Assembly (NCBI RefSeq): GCF_031679605.1
Contig: NZ_CP117522.1
Span: 4,650,001-4,714,000, forward strand
Length of the DNA: 64,000 bases
Reading direction: 5' to 3'
From: Streptomyces luomodiensis
Lineage (GTDB): Bacteria; Actinomycetota; Actinomycetes; Streptomycetales; Streptomycetaceae
Position numbers and translations under genes: made by a program
Shown: piece by piece, positions 44,919 to 54,106 of the stretch
Layout: each line of letters begins with the position of its first letter
Numbering within the stretch: the stretch's first letter is position 1
The notes under the pieces: model-generated
Seen by the model: only the letters and a program-made list of their open reading frames with translations
Database searches by the model: none
Told to the model about the DNA's origin: nothing

Positions 44919-45773
44919 TCACATGCTGCGCGTGACGTTGTGGATGAAGTTTCGCGACTCGGCGACCGTCAGGGCAGTCCGCTCCATCCGTTCCAGGACG
45001 GCTCGGTACTTGATCAGCTCCGCCTCGGCATCCATGAACTGGCAACCATGAGCGGCGTCCAGCTGCACAGTATCGAGCTGAGGGACGCAGCCATGCACAT
45101 AATCGAATGCCTGCCCCGTTCCGGGGAAGGTCCCGCCGCCACGAAACGGGATGACACGGATGGTGACGTTGTCCATCTCGCTCATCGCGACGAGGTGTTC
45201 GAGCTGAGCGCGAACCGTGTCCACCCCGCCAAACTCCATCCGGAGAGCGGCTTCATGGATGGTCGCGGTGTACGGCACCGGATTGTCACCGTAGAGGATC
45301 GCCTGTCGCTTCATTCGGTGGGACAGCCGGTGCTCCACCTCGTACGCCCGCAGCGGCGGCGCCACCTCGCGCATCAGCGCCCGTGCGTGATCAACGGTCT
45401 GTAGCAGGGCCGGGATGTGGATGACCAGCGCGACACGAATTTCACGGGCCTGCTGCTCCAGTTCCGCCAGATCCGCGAAGCTCGCAGGAAGATACTCCCG
45501 GTACTCGTCCCACCATCCCCGCGTGCGTCCGCCCGTCATATCCGCCAGCGCATCCACGAGGTCGTCATCCGCACAGGAGTAGGTGCGAGCCATCACGCGC
45601 ACCCGATCGGCGCCCACGGCGTACCGGCCCGCCTCGATCATGCTCACACGGGCCTGCTGGACACCCAGCTCGGCGGCGGCCGCAGTGGAGGTCAGGCCCG
45701 CGCGCTCCCGAAGCTTCCGTAACTCGGCTCCGAGCCGTCGCTGCTTGAGCGTAGGACTACTGGCGTTCGCCAT
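44919..45773 (-). CDS. XRE-family regulator with DUF5753 (Scr1-type)
   Basis: 284 residues. HTH near the N-terminus: LGAELRKLRERAGLTSTAAAAELGVQQARVSMIEAGRYAVG (two helices and turn within ~14-55). The DUF5753 domain covers ~95-275: YREYLPASFADLAELEQQAR, IHIPALLQTVDHARALM, HRLSHRMKRQAILYGDNPVPYTATIHEAALRMEFGG and VIPFRGGGTFPGTGQAFDYV. It forms an operon with DUF397 and is divergent from an anti-sigma-like ATPase gene (126 nt between starts). This three-gene arrangement is common in Streptomyces and suspected to control development or antibiotic production. Confidence 0.93.
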   Translation of the reverse strand: MANASSPTLKQRRLGAELRKLRERAGLTSTAAAAELGVQQARVSMIEAGRYAVGADRVRVMARTYSCADDDLVDALADMTGGRTRGWWDEYREYLPASFADLAELEQQAREIRVALVIHIPALLQTVDHARALMREVAPPLRAYEVEHRLSHRMKRQAILYGDNPVPYTATIHEAALRMEFGGVDTVRAQLEHLVAMSEMDNVTIRVIPFRGGGTFPGTGQAFDYVHGCVPQLDTVQLDAAHGCQFMDAEAELIKYRAVLERMERTALTVAESRNFIHNVTRSM

Positions 45774-45899
45774 TGGTCTCCCTTGTCACCCACACGAGGG
45801 CAATCGTGAGCCATATCTCCGTATCGACGTTAGAACTAACACGACTGGCCCTACTGTGTGGCCCAAGCCACCCAACTTCGCCCGACCGAGGGAGACTCC

Positions 45900-46391
45900 A
45901 TGGCCAACGTACCCCCGCCCTCCGACCCCTGGACGTACTCCCTCCGCCTCCCCAACGACCCACGGGCCGCGCGGATCTCGCGGGTCACCCTGCGGGCCGT
46001 GCTCTCCTCCCACGGCATGGCCGCGCTGATCGACACGGCCGAACTCCTGACCTGCGAGCTGGTCACCAACGCCCTCCGCCACTCCGACGGCCCCGCCCAA
46101 CTCCGCATCCGCCACCTCTGCGCGAACCGTCTCCGCGTCAGCATCTGGGACACCAACCCGGCCATCCCCGCACCCTTCGATGCCCCGCCCAGCCCCCTCG
46201 ACCGCTTCACCGCCCTCACCGAGGCCGCCGCCAACCTTGACGCCACCTCCGGCCGTGGCCTCCTCATCGTCCGGCTGTGCGCCGACAACTGGGGCGGCTA
46301 CCCCCTCGCCGACGACCTCTTCGGCATCAACGGCAAGCTTCTCTGGTTCGAACTCACCCCGCAGCAGGACGCCTACGAGATCGCGGCCTAA
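45900..46391 (+). CDS. RsbW-like ATP-binding protein (HATPase_c, GHKL fold)
   Basis: 163 residues. Motifs: DTAELLTCELVTNALRHSDG (N-box Asn), VSIWDTNPAIP (G1 Asp), ATSGRGLLIVRLCADNWGG (G2). There is no dimerisation or phospho-His domain, so it is a stand-alone serine kinase/anti-sigma type protein. Many Streptomyces genomes hold dozens next to XRE/DUF397 pairs. ATG 45900 with GAGGGAG 6-12 nt upstream. The TnpB element starts within ~50 bases after its stop. Confidence 0.9.
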   Translation: MANVPPPSDPWTYSLRLPNDPRAARISRVTLRAVLSSHGMAALIDTAELLTCELVTNALRHSDGPAQLRIRHLCANRLRVSIWDTNPAIPAPFDAPPSPLDRFTALTEAAANLDATSGRGLLIVRLCADNWGGYPLADDLFGINGKLLWFELTPQQDAYEIAA

Positions 46392-46439
46392 CCGGGCCTT
46401 CCCCCAATCGGGTGATCACGGGCCATTTGACCGGTACAC

Positions 46440-47759
46440 ATGTTCCGATGTCCCTACGTTCACACACATTGTCAGTTCGCGGCACGAGGCCGCGCATCGC
46501 ATCTTTCAAGACCGGCTGGAGTTACATGCCGTTGAGGTACAGCTTCCGTCTGTACCCGAACGGTCCCCAACGTGCCGCACTGGCCAGGGCGTTCGGGTGC
46601 GCCAGGGTGGTCTACAACGACGCGCTTCGCGCTCGTGAGACCGCCCGCGCAGCGGGTGAGGCTTTCCCGAAGACCGGGGACTTGTCCAAGCTGCTGATCA
46701 CCGAGGCGAAGAAGACCGAAAAGCGGGCCTGGCTCGGCGAGGTCTCCGCCGTCGTCCTTCAACAGTCCCTCCGGGACCTAGACACGGCCTACCGGAACTT
46801 CTTCGACGGCCTCAAGGGCAAGCGCCCCCGCATGGGCGCGCCCCGCTTCAAGTCCCGCAAGGACCGGCGCCAGACCGTCAGATTCACCGCCAACGCCCGA
46901 TGGAAGATCACGACCGGCGGGGACCTTTCCCTGCCGAAGATCGGGGACATTCGGGTCAAGTGGTCCCGTAACCTGCCCTCCGTGCCGTCCACGGTGACCG
47001 TGATCAAGGACGCGGCAGGTAGGTACTTCGCTTCCTTCGTCGTGGAGACCGAGCCCGAGGCGCTGCCCGAAACCGAATCCGTGGTCGGCATCGACCTCGG
47101 GTTGGGACACTTCGCCGTCCTCTCGGACGGCACAAAGATCGACGCCCCGCGCTTCCTGCGCGGGGCAGAGAAGCGCCTCAAGCGCCTCCAGCGGGAGCTT
47201 TCCCGCAAGGCCAAAGGCAGCAACAACCGGAACAAGGCCCGCACCAAGGTCGCCCGTGCTCACGCCCGCGTGGCGGACGCACGCCGGGAGTTCCACCACC
47301 AGCTCTCCACCCACGTGATGCGCGACAACCAAGCGGTCGCGGTGGAAGACCTGGCGGTGTTCGGACTCGGGCGTACCAAGCTGGCCAAGTCCGTGCACGA
47401 CGCCGGATGGTCCGCTTTCGTCGCAATGCTGGAGTACAAGGCCGCCAAGTTCGGCCGGACCTTCATCAAGATCGGACGCTTCGAGCCGACCTCTCAGGTC
47501 TGCTCGGCCTGCGGCGTCAAGGACGGCCCCAAACCCCTCCACGTCCGCGTGTGGACGTGCGGGGCGTGCGGGGCCGTCCTCGATCGGGACATCAACGCGG
47601 CGGTCAACGTCGCCAAGGCCGCCGGACTGGCGGTGTCAGCCTGTGGAGCGCAGGTAAGACCGGAACCTCTGGTCCCGGCACAGCGCGTTGAAGCAGGAAC
47701 CCACCGAGACGGTCAGTCGACCGTGGTAGGAATCCCTTAGGTCGGGGAGCGGAAGTCAA
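46440..47759 (+). mobile_element. IS200/IS605-type element carrying only tnpB (IS1341-like)
   Basis: Approximate ends. Left side: a small hairpin CGCGGC-ACGAG-GCCGCG at 46478-46494 precedes tnpB. The right side, after the tnpB stop, reads GGTCGGGGAGCGGAAGTCAAT, resembling the usual right end of Streptomyces IS1341-like elements, although the terminal stem is weaker than normal. There is no tnpA (Y1 transposase), no target duplication, and no terminal inverted repeats, as expected for the family. It lies between the RsbW-like gene and a truncated gene remnant. Confidence 0.75.
46526..47740 (+). CDS. tnpB: TnpB, RNA-guided RuvC nuclease of IS605 family
   Basis: 404 residues from ATG 46526 (MPLRYSFRLYPNGPQRAALA). 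The N-terminal helical/WED part continues through FGCARVVYNDALRARE and GAPRFKSRKDRRQTVRFT. The RuvC triad is present: Asp in VVGIDLGLGHFAVLSDG, Glu in AVAVEDLAVFGLG, Asp in GAVLDRDINAAVNVAKAA. The zinc finger is CSACGVKDGPKPLHVRVWTCGACG (four Cys). No stop or gap was found. TnpB nucleases cut DNA next to a TAM, guided by an RNA from the element's right end. The 3' coding end overlaps the likely guide-RNA scaffold. Confidence 0.94.
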   Translation: MPLRYSFRLYPNGPQRAALARAFGCARVVYNDALRARETARAAGEAFPKTGDLSKLLITEAKKTEKRAWLGEVSAVVLQQSLRDLDTAYRNFFDGLKGKRPRMGAPRFKSRKDRRQTVRFTANARWKITTGGDLSLPKIGDIRVKWSRNLPSVPSTVTVIKDAAGRYFASFVVETEPEALPETESVVGIDLGLGHFAVLSDGTKIDAPRFLRGAEKRLKRLQRELSRKAKGSNNRNKARTKVARAHARVADARREFHHQLSTHVMRDNQAVAVEDLAVFGLGRTKLAKSVHDAGWSAFVAMLEYKAAKFGRTFIKIGRFEPTSQVCSACGVKDGPKPLHVRVWTCGACGAVLDRDINAAVNVAKAAGLAVSACGAQVRPEPLVPAQRVEAGTHRDGQSTVVGIP

Positions 47760-47775
47760 TACTCGGAATTGCTGG
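47600..47775 (+). ncRNA. Probable TnpB guide RNA (omegaRNA) scaffold and guide
   Basis: By analogy with other TnpB loci, the RNA overlaps the tnpB 3' end and stops beyond the right end, using ~16-20 nt of flanking DNA as guide. Inverted pairs such as GGTCAGTCGACC (47713-47724) fit scaffold stems. With the right end at GTCAAT (47754-47759), the guide would begin ACTCGGAATTGCTGG (47760 on). Boundaries are inferred. Confidence 0.5.
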
Positions 47776-48097
47776 AGATCGGTCTGGGGGTACTACCCCA
47801 GCGGGAATCGCCTGGAGGAACGAGATGAGCGTGGGTACCTACTTCCCCGGCCGTGGCACCCTCATCGAGGAGACCTTCCTCAAAGGCAAGGCCGAGGGCA
47901 AGGCAGAGGGCGAAGCCCATGGGCGAGCCCAGGGCGTGCTGCGCGTCCTGGAAAAGCGGGGCATCCCAACCCAGCCCGAGACCCGCGACCGCATCACCAA
48001 CTGCACCGACCTCGACACCCTGGACCGCTGGTTCGACCGCGCCTTCACCGTCTCCACTGCCGATGAGCTCTTCGAGGAGGAGGAGCCGGGCCAGTAG
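47760..48097 (+). pseudogene. C-terminal remnant of a gene truncated at the TnpB element
   Basis: From ATG 47825 a 90-residue frame reads MSVGTYFPGRGTLIEETFLK with GKAEGKAEGEAHGRAQG, then VLRVLEKRGIPTQPETRDRI and DLDTLDRWFDRAFTV. The Lys/Gly/Ala/Glu coiled segment followed by this domain is the usual C-terminus of Streptomyces Rpn-like/DUF-type putative transposase-nuclease proteins. Upstream, YSELLEIGLG in one frame and GTTPAGIAWRNEMSVG in another join at a one-base shift in CTGGGGGT (~47787). The 5' part of the gene is missing and the element abuts it. It is probably non-functional, though the 90-residue piece could still be made (GGAGG upstream). Confidence 0.6.
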
Positions 48098-48448
48098 GTC
48101 ACCGGGCAGGGGCCGGGACCGAGCCAGGGGCCGGGGCCACCGGCGGGTGGCAGTAGGACGGCGGGAGGGGGCGGGGTCGGAGGGGTGGTGTCCTGGACGC
48201 TGTCGCATATTTGTGGCGCCAATCTCCGGCCCACCCTCACGCCTCCGGGCACCGGCGCCGTAAATATGCGGTCCAGGACCCCGCCCCGGAGGCCCCGCAC
48301 CCGCACCCACCCACCCAACCGACCGCGCACCCAGGGCAACCCCGCCCCCGGCCGACCACCCACGGCAAACCTCCACCCGCCCTACGCCCACCCCGCCTAC
48401 CCTGGTGGCTCTGAACGGCCGACAACGTCACCGGGGGGACGGGGCCTC
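48098..48448. other. Leader region of the NACHT gene, with long inverted repeat
   Basis: No gene seen. It contains the inverted repeat at 48187-48280 (separate entry), then GC-rich DNA. A possible ribosome site (CGGGGGGACGGGG) is just ahead of the ATG at 48449. Confidence 0.45.
48187..48280. repeat. Long imperfect inverted repeat upstream of the NACHT gene
   Basis: The left arm (48187-48220) reads GGTGTCCTGGAC, GCTGT, CGCATATTTGTGGCGCC. The right arm (48254-48280) is its complement apart from the extra GCTGT and two mismatches: GGCGCCGTAAATATGCG then GTCCAGGACC. Arms of ~27 bp are separated by 33 nt. AT-rich ATATTT cores stand out from the surrounding GC-rich DNA. Confidence 0.8.
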
Positions 48449-50968
48449 ATGGATCCCGCAGCCGCAGCCGCAGCCTCAACCGCAGCCACAGCCACAGACG
48501 CACTGGTCCAGGAACTCTTCGTCGCGGACGGACCGGTGGACCGGCCCGTCCGGCTCGCCTCTCTCGTCGCCTTCCAGGGCGACCACCGCACGCTCACCGA
48601 ACGGGACCTGACCCGGATCGCCGCCGCACTCGTCGAAGCGGAGCTGCGACGTACGGCCCACCCAGGAGTCATCGGCGCGCTCGCCCGCACCCTCCACTCC
48701 CTCGGCACCATCGACCTGGACGACGTACGGGCGGTACGCCTCGGCCCCGAAGCCTTCGCCCGGCACCTGGCCGTCGCCGCGCCCGACGCCGGCGAAGGGC
48801 TGGCCCCGGACGAGGCCCGGCTGCACGCCACCCTCCGGGAGGCCGTCGCCGCGCACATCCTGCGCTTCCTCACCCTCCGCTCCCGTTTCCTCGCGGCCGC
48901 CGAGGACGCCGCGTTCGAGGAGCGCTACGCCCAGGACATCGTGGCCGCCCACGACCACCTCACGATCTACGGCATCGACCTGGCCCACTCCCCCGACAGC
49001 TGGCCCCTGGACGCCGCCTACCTCAGCCTGGAGACCGAGACCGACGGGGGCAGCCCCAGCGCCCCCGCCGAGCAGGCCCTCGCCGGACGCGAAAGGGTGC
49101 TGCTGTGGGGCGTGGCCGGGGCGGGCAAGACCACGCTGGTGCAGCGGCTCGCGGTATCCGTGGCACGCGGCGACCTCCCGGCCCCGCTGGAGGGGCTGCG
49201 CGGACGGGTGCCGTTCGTGCTCCCGGTGCGCCGCTTCCGCCACGACAGCAACAGCAACCACGACAACAACGGCAACAGCCACCACGACAGCCACCGCAAC
49301 GGCTTCCCGGAGCCCGACGCCTTCCTCTCCGCCGTCCGCTATCCGCACGCCGCCGCCCAGCCCCCAGGATGGGCCGAACGCGTGCTGTCCGACGGGCGCG
49401 GCCTCCTGCTCGTGGACGGCGTGGACGAAGCCCCGGAACAGGAGCGCGAGCGCCTCCGCGAGGCACTGCGCGAGCTTCCGGCGCGCTATCCGGGAAATGT
49501 CTGGCTGGTCACCTCGCGCCCCTCCGCCGTACGGGAGAACTGGCTGGCCTCGGAGCGCTTCACCGAGCTGAAACTCTCCCCGCTCAGCCGCGACGGGGTC
49601 ACCGCGTTCATCCGGTGCTGGCATGAAGCAGCCCGCCAGGACATCACCGACCGGGCCGATCTGGACCGGCTGAGCGGTTACGAGGAAACGCTGCTGGACG
49701 CCGTAAGGATTACCCGGGAGCTCGGCCGGCTGGCCACCAATCCGCTGATGTGCGGTCTGCTGTGCGCACTGCACCGGGACCGCCGCGGCTATCTGCCGCG
49801 CGGCCGTAAAGCCCTCTATGACGCGGCCCTTTCCATGCTGCTGGAACGGCGCGACCGTGAGCGCGCCATGCTGCCGCCGGATGGAATCGACCTCCCCCAG
49901 GAACCGAAGATCCAGCTGTTGCAGAAGCTCGCGCACTGGATGCTCGTCAACGGCCGGTCCGAAATGGACCGGGCCACCGCGGTCGAGACGCTGGGCCGGC
50001 ACCTGCCCGCCATTCCGCACGCGGCGCGGCAGGGCGGGCCGGAGGAGATCTACCGCCATCTGCTCAACCGGACCGGTCTATTGCGCGAGCCCACACCCGG
50101 GTCGGTCGATTTCGTGCACCGAACGTTCCAGGACTATCTCAGCGCGCGAGCGGTCGTGGAACGGCACGATTTCGACTTCCTGATCGACCACGCACACCTG
50201 GACGACTGGGAAGAAGTGATCAGAATGTCGGTGGCTCTCGCCCGCCCCGATGAATGCGGCTACCTCCTGGAGGGGCTGCTGGCGGCCCGTAAAGACGCCC
50301 GGCCGGTCCATGCCCGCCATCGCAAACTCCTGGCGGCCGCCTGTCTGGAACACGCGACGGAGCTGGACCCCGAGGTGCGTTCCCGGGTGCATCGCTATAC
50401 CCGGGATCTGGTACGCCCGACCTCGCTCGAAGCGGCCCGTGCGCTGGGCTGGATCGGGCCTATCGTGCTGGAAATGCTGCCCGATCCCAGCGGCGTATCC
50501 GATGAGGAAGCCCACCGGCTGGCGGTCACCGCCACCTCGATAGCCGACGACCGTGCCATCGACTATCTGGTGCGGCTGCGGGACCGCGCCTCCTGGGCGG
50601 TACGGGCGCAGCTCGCGGGCGCCTGGCGGCGATATGACACCGACCGTTACGCCGACGAAATCATCGCCCATCTCGATGCGCGGGAACTCGACTTTCCGGT
50701 GTCGGACCTGGAGGAACTGCGGGCGCTGCGCCGGCTCGGCGGCCGCCCTTGCGTCCAGATAGCCGGGGCGTTCACCCCGGAGCAGCTGACCGAGGGCCTG
50801 GTGGCCGAGCGGCTGGCCGAGCTGTGGCTCGCCTACGACCTCGGCGAGGACCTGGACCTGAGCTGGCTGGCCGCCTTCCCCCGGCTGCACACCCTGCGGC
50901 TGAGCCACCGCAACGCGGAAGTGACCGGGGTCCCGGAGGGCGTCCAGGTCATCGTGACGGGGGCGTGA
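48449..50968 (+). CDS. NACHT-domain STAND NTPase, candidate antiphage sensor
   Basis: 839 residues. N-terminal helical domain ~1-200 (NNH-like: DALVQELFVADGPVDRPVRL, IVAAHDHLTIYGIDL). NACHT: Walker A VLLWGVAGAGKTTLVQRL (~216-233), Walker B GLLLVDGVDEAPEQERERL (~315-333), sensor VWLVTSRPSAVRENW, then winged-helix/HD region (LATNPLMCGLLCALHRDRRG, FVHRTFQDYLSARAVVE). The C-terminus (~600-839) is helical repeat-like and ends in leucine-rich segments (LAELWLAYDLGEDLDLSWLA, FPRLHTLRLSHRN), suggesting ligand recognition. An Asn/His/Ser-rich insert (DSNSNHDNNGNSHHDSH) sits between Walker motifs. Bacterial NACHT proteins are established antiphage effectors; no separate effector gene is adjacent. ATG 48449 chosen; an Ala-rich start follows. 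Confidence 0.88.
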   Translation: MDPAAAAAASTAATATDALVQELFVADGPVDRPVRLASLVAFQGDHRTLTERDLTRIAAALVEAELRRTAHPGVIGALARTLHSLGTIDLDDVRAVRLGPEAFARHLAVAAPDAGEGLAPDEARLHATLREAVAAHILRFLTLRSRFLAAAEDAAFEERYAQDIVAAHDHLTIYGIDLAHSPDSWPLDAAYLSLETETDGGSPSAPAEQALAGRERVLLWGVAGAGKTTLVQRLAVSVARGDLPAPLEGLRGRVPFVLPVRRFRHDSNSNHDNNGNSHHDSHRNGFPEPDAFLSAVRYPHAAAQPPGWAERVLSDGRGLLLVDGVDEAPEQERERLREALRELPARYPGNVWLVTSRPSAVRENWLASERFTELKLSPLSRDGVTAFIRCWHEAARQDITDRADLDRLSGYEETLLDAVRITRELGRLATNPLMCGLLCALHRDRRGYLPRGRKALYDAALSMLLERRDRERAMLPPDGIDLPQEPKIQLLQKLAHWMLVNGRSEMDRATAVETLGRHLPAIPHAARQGGPEEIYRHLLNRTGLLREPTPGSVDFVHRTFQDYLSARAVVERHDFDFLIDHAHLDDWEEVIRMSVALARPDECGYLLEGLLAARKDARPVHARHRKLLAAACLEHATELDPEVRSRVHRYTRDLVRPTSLEAARALGWIGPIVLEMLPDPSGVSDEEAHRLAVTATSIADDRAIDYLVRLRDRASWAVRAQLAGAWRRYDTDRYADEIIAHLDARELDFPVSDLEELRALRRLGGRPCVQIAGAFTPEQLTEGLVAERLAELWLAYDLGEDLDLSWLAAFPRLHTLRLSHRNAEVTGVPEGVQVIVTGA

Positions 50969-51152
50969 GAGGAGCCCCGGAGGCCCCCCGGAGGGGTTCG
51001 GCCTCCCGGGGCGTCAGGGGCCCCTCAGGGCGCGCCCGCGCGGCACCCGCACGCACAAAGCGGCACCCGCACAAGCGGCACCCGCACAAAAGCGGGCCGC
51101 CCCGGACCGGGGAACGGTCCGGGGCGGCCCCGAGGCGAGAGACGGCTCCGCG
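50969..51152. repeat. Convergent gap with CGGCACCCGCAC direct repeats
   Basis: CGGCACCCGCAC occurs at 51041, 51061 and 51076. A first imperfect hairpin (GCCCCGGAGGCC with GGCCTCCCGGGGC) lies just past the NACHT stop. No gene. Confidence 0.6.
51094..51130. terminator. Perfect 15-bp terminator between NACHT gene and clpC
   Basis: GGGCCGCCCCGGACC (51094-51108) and GGTCCGGGGCGGCCC (51116-51130), 7-nt loop, 23 nt past the clpC stop on the minus strand. Confidence 0.9.
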
Positions 51153-53678
51153 TCACGCCTCCTTGCTGAGGTTCGGGCCCGCGCCACCGGCGGCGGACTC
51201 GATCGGCGGGGTGTCCGGCAGCGCCGACTTCTCCTCGCCGCGGAAGGTGAACTTCTTCTCCTCACCCTCGCCCTCGGTGTCCACGACCACGATGTGGCCC
51301 GGACGCAGCTCACCGAAGAGGATCTTCTCCGAGAGCACGTCCTCGACCTCGCGCTGGATCGTCCGGCGCAGCGGCCGGGCGCCCAGGACCGGGTCGTAGC
51401 CCCGCTTGGCCAGCAGCTTCTTGGCCTCGCCACTGAGCTCGATGCCCATGTCGCGGTCCTTGAGCCGCTCGTCCACCTTGGCGATCATGAGGTCGACGAT
51501 CTGGATGATGTCGCTCTCGGTGAGCTGGTGGAAGACGACGGTGTCGTCGACACGGTTCAGGAACTCGGGGCGGAAGTGCTGCTTCAGCTCCTCGTTGACC
51601 TTGGCCTTCATCCGCTCGTAGCCGGTCTTCACATCGCCCTGGGCGGCGAAGCCCAGGTTGAAGCCCTTGGAGATGTCCCGGGTGCCGAGGTTGGTGGTCA
51701 TGATGATCACCGTGTTCTTGAAGTCCACGACCCGGCCCTGGGAGTCGGTCAGCCGACCGTCCTCCAGGATCTGGAGCAGCGAGTTGAAGATGTCCGGGTG
51801 GGCCTTCTCGACCTCGTCGAAGAGGACCACGGAGAACGGCTTGCGGCGCACCTTCTCGGTGAGCTGGCCGCCCTCCTCGTAGCCCACGTATCCGGGCGGG
51901 GAGCCGAAGAGCCGCGAGACGGTGTGCTTCTCGCTGAACTCCGACATGTCGAGCGAGATCATCGCGTCCTCGTCGCCGAAGAGGAACTCGGCGAGGGTCT
52001 TGCTGAGCTCGGTCTTACCGACACCGGACGGGCCCGCGAAGATGAACGAGCCGCCGGGGCGCTTGGGGTCCTTGAGGCCCGCACGGGTGCGCCGGATGGC
52101 CTGGGAGAGCGCCTTGATGGCGTCCTTCTGGCCGATGACGCGCTTGTGCAGCTCGTCCTCCATGCGCAGCAGCCGGGAGGACTCCTCCTCGGTCAGCTTG
52201 AAGACCGGGATACCGGTGGCCGTGGCCAGGACCTCGGCGATCAGCTCCTCGTCGACCTCGGCGACGACGTCCATGTCGCCGGCCTTCCACTCCTTCTCCC
52301 GCTTCGCCTTGGCGGCCAGGAGCTGCTTCTCCTTGTCCCGCAGGCCCGCGGCCATCTCGAAGTCCTGCGAGTCGATCGCGGACTCCTTCTCCCGGCGCAC
52401 ATCGGCGATCTTCTCGTCGAATTCGCGCAGGTCCGGCGGTGCGGTCATCCGGCGGATCCGCATCCGGGAACCGGCCTCGTCGATCAGGTCGATCGCCTTG
52501 TCCGGCAGGAAGCGGTCCGAGATGTAGCGGTCGGCCAGGGTGGCGGCCGCGACCAGGGCGGAGTCCGTGATCGAGACGCGGTGGTGCGCCTCGTAGCGGT
52601 CCCGCAGACCCTTGAGGATCTCGATGGTGTGGGGCAGCGACGGCTCGGCGACCTGGATGGGCTGGAAGCGGCGCTCCAGGGCCGCGTCCTTCTCCAGGTA
52701 CTTGCGGTACTCGTCGAGCGTGGTCGCGCCAATGGTCTGCAGCTCGCCCCGCGCCAGCATCGGCTTGAGGATGCTCGCGGCATCGATCGCGCCCTCGGCG
52801 GCGCCCGCACCCACCAGGGTGTGGAGCTCGTCGATGAACAGGATGATGTCGCCGCGGGTGCGGATCTCCTTGAGCACCTTCTTCAGGCGCTCCTCGAAGT
52901 CACCGCGGTAGCGGGAGCCGGCGACCAGGGCGCCCAGGTCGAGGGTGTAGAGGTGCTTGTCCTTGAGGGTCTCGGGCACCTCGCCCTTGACGATGGCCTG
53001 GGCCAGTCCCTCGACGACCGCCGTCTTACCGACGCCGGGCTCGCCGATGAGGACCGGGTTGTTCTTGGTACGGCGCGAGAGCACCTGCATGACCCGCTCG
53101 ATCTCCTTCTCGCGCCCGATGACCGGGTCGAGCTTGGATTCGCGGGCCGCCTGGGTGAGGTTGCGGCCGAACTGGTCCAGGACGAGCGAGGTGGAGGGAG
53201 TGCCCTCCGCCGGGCCGCCGGCGGTGGCGGCCTCCTTGCCCTGGTAGCCGGAGAGCAGCTGGATGACCTGCTGCCGCACCCGGTTCAGATCGGCGCCCAG
53301 CTTCACGAGGACCTGGGCGGCGACGCCCTCGCCCTCGCGGATCAGGCCGAGCAGGATGTGCTCCGTACCGATGTAGTTGTGGCCGAGCTGAAGGGCCTCG
53401 CGGAGCGACAGCTCCAGGACCTTCTTGGCACGGGGGGTGAAGGGGATGTGCCCGGACGGGGCCTGCTGGCCCTGGCCGATGATCTCCTCCACCTGCTGGC
53501 GGACCGCCTCGAGCGAAATCCCGAGGCTCTCCAGGGCCTTAGCGGCGACACCCTCACCCTCGTGGATCAGGCCCAGGAGAATGTGTTCGGTGCCGATGTA
53601 GTTGTGGTTGAGCATCCGGGCTTCTTCCTGAGCCAGGACGACAACCCGCCGCGCGCGGTCGGTGAACCTCTCGAACAT
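51153..53678 (-). CDS. clpC: ClpC, AAA+ unfoldase of the Clp protease
   Basis: 841 residues from ATG 53678 ([20 protein letters not shown]). N-domain with two repeats each containing [16 protein letters not shown]1: Walker [17 protein letters not shown], Walker [15 protein letters not shown]-containing middle region ([20 protein letters not shown]). NBD2: Walker [19 protein letters not shown], Walker [14 protein letters not shown]; the ClpP-docking LGF is in [10 protein letters not shown]. It feeds substrates to ClpP and is essential in actinobacteria. It is terminated from the NACHT gene by a strong hairpin. Confidence 0.97.
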   Translation of the reverse strand: MFERFTDRARRVVVLAQEEARMLNHNYIGTEHILLGLIHEGEGVAAKALESLGISLEAVRQQVEEIIGQGQQAPSGHIPFTPRAKKVLELSLREALQLGHNYIGTEHILLGLIREGEGVAAQVLVKLGADLNRVRQQVIQLLSGYQGKEAATAGGPAEGTPSTSLVLDQFGRNLTQAARESKLDPVIGREKEIERVMQVLSRRTKNNPVLIGEPGVGKTAVVEGLAQAIVKGEVPETLKDKHLYTLDLGALVAGSRYRGDFEERLKKVLKEIRTRGDIILFIDELHTLVGAGAAEGAIDAASILKPMLARGELQTIGATTLDEYRKYLEKDAALERRFQPIQVAEPSLPHTIEILKGLRDRYEAHHRVSITDSALVAAATLADRYISDRFLPDKAIDLIDEAGSRMRIRRMTAPPDLREFDEKIADVRREKESAIDSQDFEMAAGLRDKEKQLLAAKAKREKEWKAGDMDVVAEVDEELIAEVLATATGIPVFKLTEEESSRLLRMEDELHKRVIGQKDAIKALSQAIRRTRAGLKDPKRPGGSFIFAGPSGVGKTELSKTLAEFLFGDEDAMISLDMSEFSEKHTVSRLFGSPPGYVGYEEGGQLTEKVRRKPFSVVLFDEVEKAHPDIFNSLLQILEDGRLTDSQGRVVDFKNTVIIMTTNLGTRDISKGFNLGFAAQGDVKTGYERMKAKVNEELKQHFRPEFLNRVDDTVVFHQLTESDIIQIVDLMIAKVDERLKDRDMGIELSGEAKKLLAKRGYDPVLGARPLRRTIQREVEDVLSEKILFGELRPGHIVVVDTEGEGEEKKFTFRGEEKSALPDTPPIESAAGGAGPNLSKEA

Positions 53679-54106
53679 CGTTAATCGCTCCTCAGAGCGG
53701 TCAGAAAGATCGGGGACGATCCCCTCCCTGTCCTTCCGCATGCTAGTCCCGCAACCCGGGACAGCTCATTCCAACTGCCGACAACCGTCCGGATCACCCC
53801 CGCTCGCACGGGGCAAACAGCCACTGGCCGATGCCCGAACAGCCGACAACTGCTTCAACCCGATGGTGCGAGACGATGTTCCCGCAGGCCAGGCATCTAC
53901 GCCGACCGCCAGTACGCCGATGGCGAACGCCGCTTTCTCCTGACCCGCGGACCGCCCCTCCCCACTAGGGATGTCTTACCCGCAAGCACAGATACTCCAT
54001 GCCGCACGGGCCGGTTCCATCCGCTACGGGCGAACAACCTTGCGCCCGTTCACCACCCCTGTAGGGGTCCTTTCGTGCACGGTGTGCACAGAGGCCCGTA
54101 CGGACC
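53679..54106. other. clpC upstream region
   Basis: 428 bases without a gene. A GCCGATGGCGAAC stretch at 53915-53927 resembles half of a ClgR-type box, but the other half is missing, so the call is weak. GCCGACAAC occurs twice (53777-53785, 53842-53850). A CCCCTGTAGGGG palindrome is at 54056-54067. The divergent promoters of clpC and the next gene must lie here. Confidence 0.35.

Noticed and set aside
53915..53927. ClgR box upstream of clpC
   Set aside because: Only one half-site is visible and the position, over 230 nt from the start, is not compelling.
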